Origin: CAIZGX01 sp044354975
Lineage (GTDB): Bacteria; Bacteroidota; Bacteroidia; Flavobacteriales_D; Sanyastnellaceae
Assembly (NCBI GenBank): GCA_044354975.1
Contig: JBIKZA010000017.1
Location: 1 to 39,992 of the forward strand
Direction: 5' to 3'
Length of the DNA: 39,992 nt
The translations under genes and the position numbers were made by a program. Position 1 is the first letter of the stretch. Every line of letters starts with the position of its first letter. Below are positions 22,636 through 30,749 of the stretch, piece by piece. The notes under the pieces were generated by a model. That model was not told the origin of the DNA and ran no database searches. It saw only the letters and a list, made by a program, of their open reading frames with translations.

Positions 22636-23638
22636 GTGTAACAGAACCGCCGCCGATAGTCATTAACAGGTTTTCACCAGCTTTTTCAGTGGCGTGACCA
22701 ATAATACTCAGATTTGGATTGCCCTTAATTTTTTCGAAGTCGTTTTGCGAAACGGTGAAAAGTAATTCATAATCTTCACCGCCGTTTAAGGCACATGTTG
22801 TCGGATCTATGTTGTGCTCTTTTGCTGCATCGCGTGTTTCAGGAGCAATGGGTAATTTATCTTCGTAAATGGCGAAGGTGCACTCACTTTCTTCGGCAAG
22901 GTGAAGAATCTCAGAAGACAGTCCATCTGAAATGTCTATCATGGCCGTTGGCTTAACTTCGAGCTGAGCTAATAATTGAACAATGTCTAATCTGGCTTCA
23001 GGCTTCAATTGTCGGGCTAGGATGTAATCGTAATTTTCTAAACTCGGTTGAGCAGTAGGCGCACTTTTGAAAACTTCTTTTTCGCGTTCCAATACTTGTA
23101 GCCCCATATAAGCTCCGCCTAAATCTCCCGATACCACTAGTAGATCTCCTTCTTTCACTGTGCTTCTTAAAGCTATGTCTTCTTTGTTGGCGTATCCAAT
23201 TGCAGTAATGGAAATGACACATCCTGTTGGAATGGTAGTCGTATCGCCTCCAACCATATCTACTCCGTAAGCATCGCATGCAGCAAGTATTCCAGAGTAA
23301 AGTTCTTCAAGAGCTTCCACAGAATATTTACTGCTCACTGCTAAACCAACGGTGAACTGCGTGGGCGTCGCATTCATGGCGCAGATGTCAGAAAGGTTCA
23401 CCACAACGCTTTTGTATCCAAGATGCTTTAATGGAGTGTACATTAAATCGAAATGAACTCCTTCCACCAACATGTCGGTTGTCATCACCAACTGTTTTCC
23501 TTCCATCGGTTGCATCACTGCTGCATCGTCTCCGGCATCGCGAATAGTCCCCTCGTTTTTCGGAAGGAAGTATTGCGTCAAATGCTTAATCAATGTGAAT
23601 TCTCCGAGAGCAGAAAGCTCAGTGCGTTGTTGTTCCAT
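22607..23638 (-). CDS. thiL: Thiamine-monophosphate kinase (ThiL)
   Basis: ATP-dependent kinase making thiamine pyrophosphate from thiamine phosphate. The family start LGEFTLIKHLTQYF, DAGDDAAVM, TTDMLVEGVHFDL, the MNATPTQFTVGLAV strand, VGGDTTT and IDISDGLSSEILHLAEES are all recognisable. The frame is open to 23713 but the first 25 residues overlap the end of recJ and look unrelated; I start at ATG 23638 (343 aa), 4 nt after the box TATCTTCG. It lies 17 nt downstream of recJ and could also be read from the recJ transcript. Confidence 0.95.
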   Translation of the reverse strand: MEQQRTELSALGEFTLIKHLTQYFLPKNEGTIRDAGDDAAVMQPMEGKQLVMTTDMLVEGVHFDLMYTPLKHLGYKSVVVNLSDICAMNATPTQFTVGLAVSSKYSVEALEELYSGILAACDAYGVDMVGGDTTTIPTGCVISITAIGYANKEDIALRSTVKEGDLLVVSGDLGGAYMGLQVLEREKEVFKSAPTAQPSLENYDYILARQLKPEARLDIVQLLAQLEVKPTAMIDISDGLSSEILHLAEESECTFAIYEDKLPIAPETRDAAKEHNIDPTTCALNGGEDYELLFTVSQNDFEKIKGNPNLSIIGHATEKAGENLLMTIGGGSVTLSAQGWKTL

Positions 23639-23642
23639 TTTG

Positions 23643-23650
23643 CGAAGATA
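23643..23650 (-). promoter_or_regulatory. Putative -7 box of thiL
   Basis: TATCTTCG on the minus strand (7 of 8 to TAnnTTTG), 4 nt before ATG 23638, in the short recJ-thiL gap. It supports the shorter ThiL start. Confidence 0.4.
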
Positions 23651-23655
23651 GTAGG

Positions 23656-25380
23656 TTAGGCACTCAATCGAATATCCAGCACTTCCAACTGAATAGAGCT
23701 TTGTCCGTTCCAAACGTTTTCATTGAGTTGAAAAAGCAAGTCAATTTCCTTTCCTTCAAGAATTGGAAAAACCCAATCTTTCATCTTGAAGGCAATACCC
23801 TTCATTTCAGCCATATTCCCCGCCTGTTTTACATGCAATTGCAAATGATCGGCATGCGCGCCAACGAGTTTCGTGAATCTTGCGTTTTTAATATTTTTTG
23901 AAAGGAACACGGGACGTAAATTCTCTGGTCCGTGAGGCTCTAATGGCTGCAGCGATTCATAAAGCGCAAACGTGATTTGGTCGAATTGAATTTCGGTGTC
24001 GTAAAAATGACATCTCTCTATTCGAATGTCATTCGTGAATTTGCGTACGACTTTGTCGAACGCTTCGCGAAAAGCAAGAAAATTTTCCGACTTTAATTTT
24101 AATCCCGCCGCCATGCTGTGTCCACCGAATTGAATCAAATGTTCTTCACATGCCGAGAGCATGTCGTACACATCAATACCTTCTATTGAACGAACGCTTC
24201 CCGAAAGAATGCCTTCATCTTCCACAAGGACAATAGTGGGTTTGTAATAGGATTCAATGATTCGTGAAGCCACAATTCCAACAACACCTTTGTGCCATCC
24301 TTCTTTTTTCACGACCGTGGTGAAACTGTTTTCGTAAAAGGGATCGACAGCAATAATGTCGAGCGCCTCTTGTGTAATGTTTCGGTCGAGTCCTTTTCTT
24401 TCGTAATTGTTCTTTTCAATTTCTGCGGCGACAACTTTTGCGTCTTCCGAATTTTGAGCGACAAGAACTTCAACGGCTCGCTTTCCTGAAAAAATTCTAC
24501 CGGCTGCATTTATGCGTGGCGCAAGCAAGAAAACCAAATCGACAACCTTTAGAACTTTTCCGCTATACTTTGCGTTTGTGAGAAGCTCTGCGATGCCAGG
24601 ACGAAAGTGTGTGTTTATTTCCTTCAAACCGAAATGGAGAAGGACGCGATTTTCGGAAGTGACAGGAACAATATCTGCTCCGGTGGCAACTGCTACTAAA
24701 TCAAGAAAGGAATAAGCAAAATCCAACGGCTCTTTGTGATGAATGTACCAGGCGCAAATGACTTTGAATCCAACCGCGCATCCGCACAGTCCTTTGTTCT
24801 CGTAGGTGCAATCTGTTCTTTTTGGATTCACCACGGCGAAGGCTGGAGGAAGAATTTCAGGGGTGTGGTGGTCGCAAACAATGACGTCTATTCCGTATTC
24901 ATTGCATTGCTCAATACGCGGACAGTCCTTAATTCCGCAGTCCAATGTAACAATGAGCGAAAAATTATTTTCGTGGGCGAACTCGACACCTGCCGTTGAA
25001 AACCCATATCCTTCTTTATATCTATCCGGAATATAAAAATCGCATTCGAATCCTTCATGCTTTAGAAAACTAGAGAAGACAGCCACAGCAGTGGTTCCGT
25101 CAACATCGTAGTCCCCGTATACAAGTACTTTCTCATTTTTTTCTTTGGCTGAAACCAATCTGGCGATGGCCTTGTCCATGTCTTTCAATCCGAAAGGGTC
25201 CAACAACTGATTTATTTCAGGGTGAAGGAAGGTCTTTGCTTGCTCAGCAGTGAGAACATTTCGTTGAAGTAAAATTTCAGCGAAAGCCTCGGTGGTCGAA
25301 GCTTTTTGAGCAAGTTCTTTAATCTCTATAGAGGAGAAATTGCCGCGTTTTTTCCAGATGTTTTCTTTTAAGGTACTCAT
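23656..25380 (-). CDS. recJ: Single-stranded-DNA-specific exonuclease RecJ
   Basis: 5'-3' ssDNA exonuclease of recombination and mismatch repair. DHH-domain motifs in order: VYGDYDVDGTTA (motif I), LIVTLDCGI (motif II), CDHHTPE (motif III, DHH), then APRINAAGRI; the DHHA1 part has GIVASRIIE and FGGHSMAAGL. A C-terminal OB-fold follows. The 574-residue length is usual. I start at ATG 25380; the in-frame ATG at 25389 lies within the -7 box. The box TAACTTTG ends 6 nt before the start. Confidence 0.97.
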   Translation of the reverse strand: MSTLKENIWKKRGNFSSIEIKELAQKASTTEAFAEILLQRNVLTAEQAKTFLHPEINQLLDPFGLKDMDKAIARLVSAKEKNEKVLVYGDYDVDGTTAVAVFSSFLKHEGFECDFYIPDRYKEGYGFSTAGVEFAHENNFSLIVTLDCGIKDCPRIEQCNEYGIDVIVCDHHTPEILPPAFAVVNPKRTDCTYENKGLCGCAVGFKVICAWYIHHKEPLDFAYSFLDLVAVATGADIVPVTSENRVLLHFGLKEINTHFRPGIAELLTNAKYSGKVLKVVDLVFLLAPRINAAGRIFSGKRAVEVLVAQNSEDAKVVAAEIEKNNYERKGLDRNITQEALDIIAVDPFYENSFTTVVKKEGWHKGVVGIVASRIIESYYKPTIVLVEDEGILSGSVRSIEGIDVYDMLSACEEHLIQFGGHSMAAGLKLKSENFLAFREAFDKVVRKFTNDIRIERCHFYDTEIQFDQITFALYESLQPLEPHGPENLRPVFLSKNIKNARFTKLVGAHADHLQLHVKQAGNMAEMKGIAFKMKDWVFPILEGKEIDLLFQLNENVWNGQSSIQLEVLDIRLSA

Positions 25381-25386
25381 TTGGCG

Positions 25387-25394
25387 CAAAGTTA
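25387..25394 (-). promoter_or_regulatory. Putative -7 box of recJ
   Basis: TAACTTTG on the minus strand is an exact TAnnTTTG match, 6 nt before ATG 25380. A TTG lies 15 nt further upstream, shorter than the usual 19-21 nt spacing. Confidence 0.45.
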
Positions 25395-25440
25395 GTCTGA
25401 GAACTCACGCAACCCTTTTTCATTTTATGCGGTCTTTTCG

Positions 25441-25448
25441 TATATTCG
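25441..25448 (+). promoter_or_regulatory. Putative -7 box of the Cys-rich lipoprotein gene
   Basis: TATATTCG (7 of 8 to TAnnTTTG), 21 nt before ATG 25470. It lies back to back with the recJ promoter in the 89-bp divergent gap. Confidence 0.4.
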
Positions 25449-25469
25449 TACCCCAAACCTTTTAAAGAA

Positions 25470-26438
25470 ATGAAGAAATCTTTACGTTCTGTTCTTTTGC
25501 TCATGAGCATTTTCACAATGTTTGTGCTGAATGGCTGTCTTAATGATGATAACAAAATTCCACCAAATTGTTATGACGGAATTTTGAATAACTCGGAACA
25601 ATTGGTCGATTGCGGAGGTCCAAACTGCGAGCAGTGTGACCACTGTATCGATGGAATTTGGCAGCCAGAGTATGGTGAAACATGTGTAGACTGTGGGGGA
25701 GAATGCGGACCATGTGCTCCTTGTTCAAATTGTATTCAAGATGGTGATGAGGCGGGTATTGACTGCGGTGGATCGAACTGCGGACCATGCGCTGCTCTTT
25801 GTGCAGATGGACTTTTAAACGGAACTGAAACACAAGTTGACTGCGGTGGAGCATATTGCGAAGCTTGTCCAACGTGTACAGATGGATTAATGAACGGAAC
25901 TGAAATTGGAATTGACTGCGGTGGAACCAATTGTCCTCCATGTTCTACTGACGGTAACTGCACAAACGGGATTATCGACGGTGGTGCTCAAGGTGAGTTT
26001 TGGACTGACTGTGGCGGAGTTGACTGTATGGCTTGCGATACAATTATTACGTTTACGGCAAACGGTGTTAACCACGTGGGAGTGGCTTCATCATGTACAT
26101 TCAGCTACGCGGGTGGTACAGTTACGGTAACAGGTTCAACCCTTCAAGGTGGAACAATTGCCTTCACGATGGCTCAGCCAGTAGCAGGATGGGTAAGTGG
26201 TTCAGTAATTAACATGGCTACTGCAACAAACCCTGCGAGTGTTATGGCGTTCACCAATGCAGCTGTTGCACACAGCACGGCATTCGGAACTTCAACAGCT
26301 GTAATAAATGTGGTTAAGTTCAGATCTACTCCAGCGCCAGGTGGAATTCGTTACACCTTCTCAGGAACGCTAAAGAATTCCGGTGGTACGTCAACGGTTA
26401 ACATCAGCAATGGATTGGTGATGGTACCTCTGCAATAA
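25470..26438 (+). CDS. Cys-rich lipoprotein with six DCGG repeats
   Basis: A 322-residue outer-surface or periplasmic lipoprotein: signal peptide MKKSLRSVLLLMSIFTMFVL with lipobox Cys23 (LNGC). Residues about 33-190 hold six imperfect repeats of the form C-x-D/N-G-x(n)-E-x-x-hDCGG-x-x-C-x-x-C, probably disulfide-stabilised or Ca-binding; similar repeats occur in Bacteroidota and myxobacterial surface proteins. The last 130 residues (TIITFTANGVNHVG onward) are Gly/Ser/Thr-rich, strand-like and lack Cys, a likely beta-sandwich. Function unknown. A strong terminator follows at 26462. Confidence 0.85.
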   Translation: MKKSLRSVLLLMSIFTMFVLNGCLNDDNKIPPNCYDGILNNSEQLVDCGGPNCEQCDHCIDGIWQPEYGETCVDCGGECGPCAPCSNCIQDGDEAGIDCGGSNCGPCAALCADGLLNGTETQVDCGGAYCEACPTCTDGLMNGTEIGIDCGGTNCPPCSTDGNCTNGIIDGGAQGEFWTDCGGVDCMACDTIITFTANGVNHVGVASSCTFSYAGGTVTVTGSTLQGGTIAFTMAQPVAGWVSGSVINMATATNPASVMAFTNAAVAHSTAFGTSTAVINVVKFRSTPAPGGIRYTFSGTLKNSGGTSTVNISNGLVMVPLQ

Positions 26439-26461
26439 GAAATTCATACCTGAAAAATATC

Positions 26462-26489
26462 AAAAAGCCCTTCGCAAGAAGGGTTTTTT
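26462..26489 (+). terminator. Intrinsic terminator after the Cys-rich lipoprotein gene
   Basis: CCCTTC (26468-26473) pairs with GAAGGG (26478-26483) around a GCAA loop, flanked by an A-run and followed by six Ts. It begins 24 nt after the stop codon. Confidence 0.85.
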
Positions 26490-26548
26490 ATTTCACCCCT
26501 AATTTCGTTTCTTTGCACCGAATTTAGCAATGATCTAAACATAAAAAC

Positions 26549-27691
26549 ATGCATTTCGAATTATCAGAAGAACAATTAGCCGTTCAGGCTGCTGCAAGAG
26601 ATTTCGCGCAGAACGTATTAAAACCAGGGGTTATAGATCGCGACGAGCATCAGCGTTTTCCAACGGAAGAAGTGAAGCAATTAGCGGAACTTGGATTCAT
26701 GGGAATGATGGTAGATCCACAATACGGTGGAAGCGGAATGGATACGTTGTCCTATGCGATTGCCATGGAAGAGATTTCTAAGGTAGACGCCTCGACTTCA
26801 GTTTGCATGAGCGTGAACAACTCGTTGGTGTGTTACGGTATTCAAGCTTATGGAAACGAAGAGCAAAAAGAAAAATTCTTGAAGCCTTTGGCTAGCGGAG
26901 AAAAAATAGGAGCGTTCTGTCTTTCAGAACCAGAAGCTGGTTCAGATGCAACTTCACAAAGAACTACCGCCGTAGATATGGGCGATTATTATTTGTTGAA
27001 CGGCACGAAGAATTGGATTACCAACGGAAGCACAGCTTCTATTTACTTGGTAATTGCGCAAACCGATCCAGAAAAAGGTCACAAAGGAATTAACGTATTA
27101 ATCGTAGAACGCGGAATGGAAGGGTTCATCGTTGGGGCGAAGGAAAATAAAATGGGTATCCGCGCGAGCGATACGCACACGTTGTTATTCAATGACGTGA
27201 AAGTTCCAAAGGCGAATCGCATTGGTGAAGACGGATTTGGTTTCAAATTCGCTATGAAGACGTTGAGTGGTGGACGTATTGGTATTGCTGCTCAAGCTTT
27301 AGGTATTGCTGCTGGTGCTTACGAATTGGCTTTGGCTTATTCGAAAGAGCGCAAGGCATTTGGAAAAGAGATTTCACAACACCAAGCAATCGCTTTCAAA
27401 TTAGCTGATATGGCTACGGAGATTGAAGCTGCACGTTTGTTAGTATACAAATCGGCTTGGATGAAGGACCAAGGAATGAACTACGACGAAGCAAGTGCTA
27501 TGGCGAAATTGTACGCGTCTACTGTGGCTATGAAGCACACGGTTGAGGCGGTTCAAATTCACGGTGGTTACGGATTCGTGAAAGAGTATCACGTTGAGCG
27601 TATGATGCGCGATGCGAAGATTACACAGATCTACGAAGGAACAAGTGAAGTGCAGAAAATTGTCATTTCAAGAATTGCACTTTCGAAATAA
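26549..27691 (+). CDS. Acyl-CoA dehydrogenase (short-chain type)
   Basis: FAD-dependent enzyme of beta-oxidation or amino-acid breakdown, 380 residues. Signatures: GAFCLSEPEAGSDA (acyl-CoA dehydrogenase signature 1) and QIHGGYGFVKEYHVERMMRDAK with IYEGTSEVQ (signature 2); the catalytic base is probably E363. Length and motifs fit short-chain/butyryl-CoA dehydrogenase. The electron-transfer flavoprotein genes are not nearby. A terminator follows. Confidence 0.96.
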   Translation: MHFELSEEQLAVQAAARDFAQNVLKPGVIDRDEHQRFPTEEVKQLAELGFMGMMVDPQYGGSGMDTLSYAIAMEEISKVDASTSVCMSVNNSLVCYGIQAYGNEEQKEKFLKPLASGEKIGAFCLSEPEAGSDATSQRTTAVDMGDYYLLNGTKNWITNGSTASIYLVIAQTDPEKGHKGINVLIVERGMEGFIVGAKENKMGIRASDTHTLLFNDVKVPKANRIGEDGFGFKFAMKTLSGGRIGIAAQALGIAAGAYELALAYSKERKAFGKEISQHQAIAFKLADMATEIEAARLLVYKSAWMKDQGMNYDEASAMAKLYASTVAMKHTVEAVQIHGGYGFVKEYHVERMMRDAKITQIYEGTSEVQKIVISRIALSK

Positions 27692-27714
27692 TTGCATCTA
27701 AATTTCATTAACAT

Positions 27715-27740
27715 AGGGCTGTTGTAAGACAGCCCTTTTT
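27715..27740 (+). terminator. Intrinsic terminator after the acyl-CoA dehydrogenase gene
   Basis: AGGGCTG (27715-27721) pairs with CAGCCCT (27730-27736) around an 8-nt loop, followed by a T-run. It lies 23 nt after the stop codon. Confidence 0.85.
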
Positions 27741-27741
27741 G

Positions 27742-27774
27742 TTGGAAATCACTTCCATTCGAAATCTATTTTCG
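27742..27774 (+). promoter_or_regulatory. Putative promoter of the 632-aa protein gene
   Basis: TTG (27742-27744), 22-nt spacer, TATTTTCG (27767-27774, 7 of 8 to TAnnTTTG), then 9 nt to ATG 27784. It lies just after the preceding terminator. Confidence 0.45.
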
Positions 27775-27783
27775 TAAGGAAGC

Positions 27784-29682
27784 ATGAACCCATTCAAACA
27801 CACCATTCGCTTTGCGCTTGCCATCCTTATTCTCGCTGCGGGAATTGGTGGAGTCTATTATTTTCTGAATCGAAGTCATGCGGAATGGTCAAGCCCTTTG
27901 GTGTTCATCCCATCGGTTTCAACAGGTGCAGTTGAAGTGAAGAATGCAAGTTCAATGGGTGAAGGTTTGGAATGGTCAACAGAGCTTTCTTTGTCAGATG
28001 GAATAGTACGTTTCATTCAAGAAGTTGCAGCCGATGTTCAAGGGCTTCAATTCGAAAATCAGTCGGTATGGATCGTAGACAATGGGTCAGATGATATGGT
28101 AATTCTTCCAGTTGGATATGGAAAGGACGGTGAAGCTATTGCTTCGAAATGGAATGCGAAATTTCCTGATTTGAAATTTCAATTTCAAGAACCTTATGCG
28201 ATTTATGGAAGCGGAAGTATTAATCCGTTGGAAGAAGAAAATCGACTGAGTGATGTGCCCTCTTTTTCTTGTGTGAAGGGAACGACCTCCTTCGATTCAA
28301 ATTGTCATTATTATTTTCGGGTAGAGCAGGTATGGACAGCCTTGGACGATATTCACGGAAGTGAGTCTTCGATGATAGCTGGGTTTCAATGTTCGCCGTT
28401 GCACCTTCCAACTAATGATTCGAAATTTTCTTTTCAAAACGTTTTTACAAATGGAAGAACCAATACCAACTATTGGTTCAAGGCAGTGCATGCGGGAAGC
28501 CCTATGGCTTTGCTGACTTATCTCGATTCTCTTCGTCCGCAAGATGCCCGCAATGCATTCATGAGTCTGCGCATGGATCAAGAAGCGAAAAAGAACATTT
28601 CGCTTTTGGACTGGTTGAATGAAAACGCCACAGGTGAATTGGCCATGGCGAATTTCGGGGCAGACGTTCCGGATACGAGTGGAATGATTTACGCTTTAGG
28701 CTTAAAGTCGGACAGTGTGAATGTGAGCGTCTTGTTTTCAGATTCATTGGCTGTCGATCCGATTAGAGAAGCAAATGCAGCGGAGATATTTGCAATGGAT
28801 AAAATTTATCCGAGTGAGGTGAAGTATTACGGTACTCGCTACAAGAACTTTTTTCTTTTCTCCGAGTCGAAAGAATTGCTCATAGCGCATCAGCAATTTC
28901 TTGCAGTGGCAGGATCCATTTCGACAAATAATTTCCCTGCTTTGCCAACTGGAGGAGTCATAACTGGAAGTGATTTGAAATACGCGAGCACGCTCTCTCC
29001 CAAGCTGGGCAACGGATGGCGCGTGTGGCATTATTCGCCAGTTGGGGAAAGAACGCAAGTGACGTTGGTTGGAAAGGGAGGTGTTCGAGTTGAATTGCCC
29101 GAAGTGGTTGTTCCGGATACAACAGCTGCTTTACCTGCAGTTGAAGCCGCTCCAGCGCCTGTTGTAGAAACAGGAAAAACGAAATCGGTGACGAATCATA
29201 TCACAGGTAAGACCGAACAAGTAAAATATTCAGGTTCGAAAATCGAATGGATTTCCGGAGGGAAAACAACGTGGTCGGTAACGCTTTCTGCAGAGATACG
29301 CGGAGTGGAACAGATAGATGCTTTCAAGAACGGAAAGAAACAAATACTGATATTGACCAATTCTCGATTGGAAATGTTAGACATTAACGGAAAGAATGTC
29401 GTTGGTTATCCGGTTGTACTTTCTTCCAAGCCCTGCACGAATTTGTGCGTGGCCGATTATTCCAACGCAAAAGATTATCGAATTTTCTTCGGTTGTTCCA
29501 ACGGCACCGTTTACAATTACACTTCCAACGGAAAGCCTACGTCCGGTTGGAATGTGGCGAGTATGAAGAGCGATTTGCCTTCTTCCATTCAACACAAGAA
29601 AGTGAACGGGCAAGATGAAATTCAAGTTAAGCGAGCAAGTGGAAAAACAACAATCCTGAAGCGAAACGGCGCAACGAAATAA
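27784..29682 (+). CDS. Membrane-anchored protein with propeller-like C-terminus, unknown function
   Basis: A 632-residue protein with one N-terminal membrane segment (about residues 10-28) and the rest periplasmic. Residues 30-430 form a large mixed region with no motif I recognise. A Pro/Ala/Val linker (PDTTAALPAVEAAPAPVVETG, about 443-463) leads to a C-terminal section (from about 465) with two or three strand-turn units (IDAFKNGKKQILILTNSRLEML, FFGCSNGTVYNYT), resembling blades of a PQQ/WD-type propeller seen in flavobacterial proteins. Its stop shares one base with the ATG of the oxidoreductase gene, so the two are one operon. Confidence 0.8.
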   Translation: MNPFKHTIRFALAILILAAGIGGVYYFLNRSHAEWSSPLVFIPSVSTGAVEVKNASSMGEGLEWSTELSLSDGIVRFIQEVAADVQGLQFENQSVWIVDNGSDDMVILPVGYGKDGEAIASKWNAKFPDLKFQFQEPYAIYGSGSINPLEEENRLSDVPSFSCVKGTTSFDSNCHYYFRVEQVWTALDDIHGSESSMIAGFQCSPLHLPTNDSKFSFQNVFTNGRTNTNYWFKAVHAGSPMALLTYLDSLRPQDARNAFMSLRMDQEAKKNISLLDWLNENATGELAMANFGADVPDTSGMIYALGLKSDSVNVSVLFSDSLAVDPIREANAAEIFAMDKIYPSEVKYYGTRYKNFFLFSESKELLIAHQQFLAVAGSISTNNFPALPTGGVITGSDLKYASTLSPKLGNGWRVWHYSPVGERTQVTLVGKGGVRVELPEVVVPDTTAALPAVEAAPAPVVETGKTKSVTNHITGKTEQVKYSGSKIEWISGGKTTWSVTLSAEIRGVEQIDAFKNGKKQILILTNSRLEMLDINGKNVVGYPVVLSSKPCTNLCVADYSNAKDYRIFFGCSNGTVYNYTSNGKPTSGWNVASMKSDLPSSIQHKKVNGQDEIQVKRASGKTTILKRNGATK

Positions 29683-30701
29683 TGAAAGCAATTTATTTAA
29701 CGAAGTTCGGAAAGGCTCATGAAGCTTTTGAAATCAAAGAAGTCGCCGATCCAATTCTGGGTGAAGGTGAGGTGTGTGTGAAGGTGGAAGTTTCCGGTTT
29801 GAATTTCGCAGATGTGTTGGGAAGGAAGGGATTGTATCCCGCGCTTCCTGCGCCTCCTGTGGTTATGGGATACGATGTGGTTGGAATGGTGGAAGCCGTT
29901 GGGGAAGGAGTTTCTTCCAATTGGATTGGAAAACGCGTGGCGTGTTTAACGCGTTTCGGTGGTTATGCGGAAAAGGTTTGCACAGCTGTTACAGGTATTG
30001 CAGAACTTCCAGATTCAATTTCTTCAGACGAGGCGTGTGCCTTAGCCACACAGTATGTGACTGCGCTATACATGTGTGATTTCCTTCAACAAACAAAAAA
30101 AGGAGAGCGCGTGCTTATTCATGCGGCAGCGGGTGGAGTAGGGACAGCGTTGATTCAGTTGTTGAAGGAAAAGGGCTGTGAGATTTTTGCAACTGTGGGT
30201 AGCGATGAAAAGGTTAACGCATTAGCGAAACAAGGTATTACTGCCATTAATTACAATACCCACGATTACGAAATTGAAATTCGAAAGCACTTGGGAAATG
30301 CCAAACTAGACGTGACATTCAATAGCATTGGTGGAAAGACATTCAAGCAAGACATGCGCTTGTTGGGAGCAGGAGGAAGACTCATGTTGTTCGGATTTTC
30401 AGATCGCACGAGCAAGTGGGGAGGGAAGCTGGCTACGTTGAAGTTGGTGTTCGACATGGGAAGACTCATTCCTCTGCTGCTATTGGGAAAGAGTCAATCT
30501 GTCTTGGGAGTAAATATGTTAAGGGTGGCAGATGAGCATCCGGAAATTATTGGAACGCTCTTGAATCAGTTGGTTCAGATGCACATTTCAGGGAAAATTA
30601 AACCCATTATCGGCGGAGAATATTCGTTCGCTGAAATAGCCAAAGCACATCAATATTTAGAGAGCCGAAAGAGCTCAGGAAAAATTATTTTGAGGTGGTG
30701 A
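29682..30701 (+). CDS. Zinc-independent MDR-family oxidoreductase (quinone reductase-like)
   Basis: A 339-residue NAD(P)H-dependent reductase of the medium-chain dehydrogenase family. GroES-like N-terminal domain (KVEVSGLNFADVLGRKG), Rossmann loop HAAAGGVGTALIQLL, and LMLFGFSD. No Cys/His zinc ligands of the alcohol dehydrogenases are apparent, so quinone oxidoreductase/VAT1-like is more likely. The ATG overlaps the previous stop by one base (TAATG), a typical coupled arrangement. Confidence 0.92.
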   Translation: MKAIYLTKFGKAHEAFEIKEVADPILGEGEVCVKVEVSGLNFADVLGRKGLYPALPAPPVVMGYDVVGMVEAVGEGVSSNWIGKRVACLTRFGGYAEKVCTAVTGIAELPDSISSDEACALATQYVTALYMCDFLQQTKKGERVLIHAAAGGVGTALIQLLKEKGCEIFATVGSDEKVNALAKQGITAINYNTHDYEIEIRKHLGNAKLDVTFNSIGGKTFKQDMRLLGAGGRLMLFGFSDRTSKWGGKLATLKLVFDMGRLIPLLLLGKSQSVLGVNMLRVADEHPEIIGTLLNQLVQMHISGKIKPIIGGEYSFAEIAKAHQYLESRKSSGKIILRW

Positions 30702-30724
30702 ATCACCTAACACTCATTTTCTTA

Positions 30725-30732
30725 TACATTCG
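30725..30732 (+). promoter_or_regulatory. Putative -7 box of the kup gene
   Basis: TACATTCG (7 of 8 to TAnnTTTG), 17 nt before ATG 30750. The preceding gene ends 23 nt upstream. Confidence 0.4.
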
Positions 30733-30749
30733 CTTCGAATTAACCTTAC

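Noticed and set aside
23639..23713. N-terminal extension of ThiL (25 aa).
   Set aside because: It overlaps the recJ 3' end, has no ThiL similarity and includes the -7 box.
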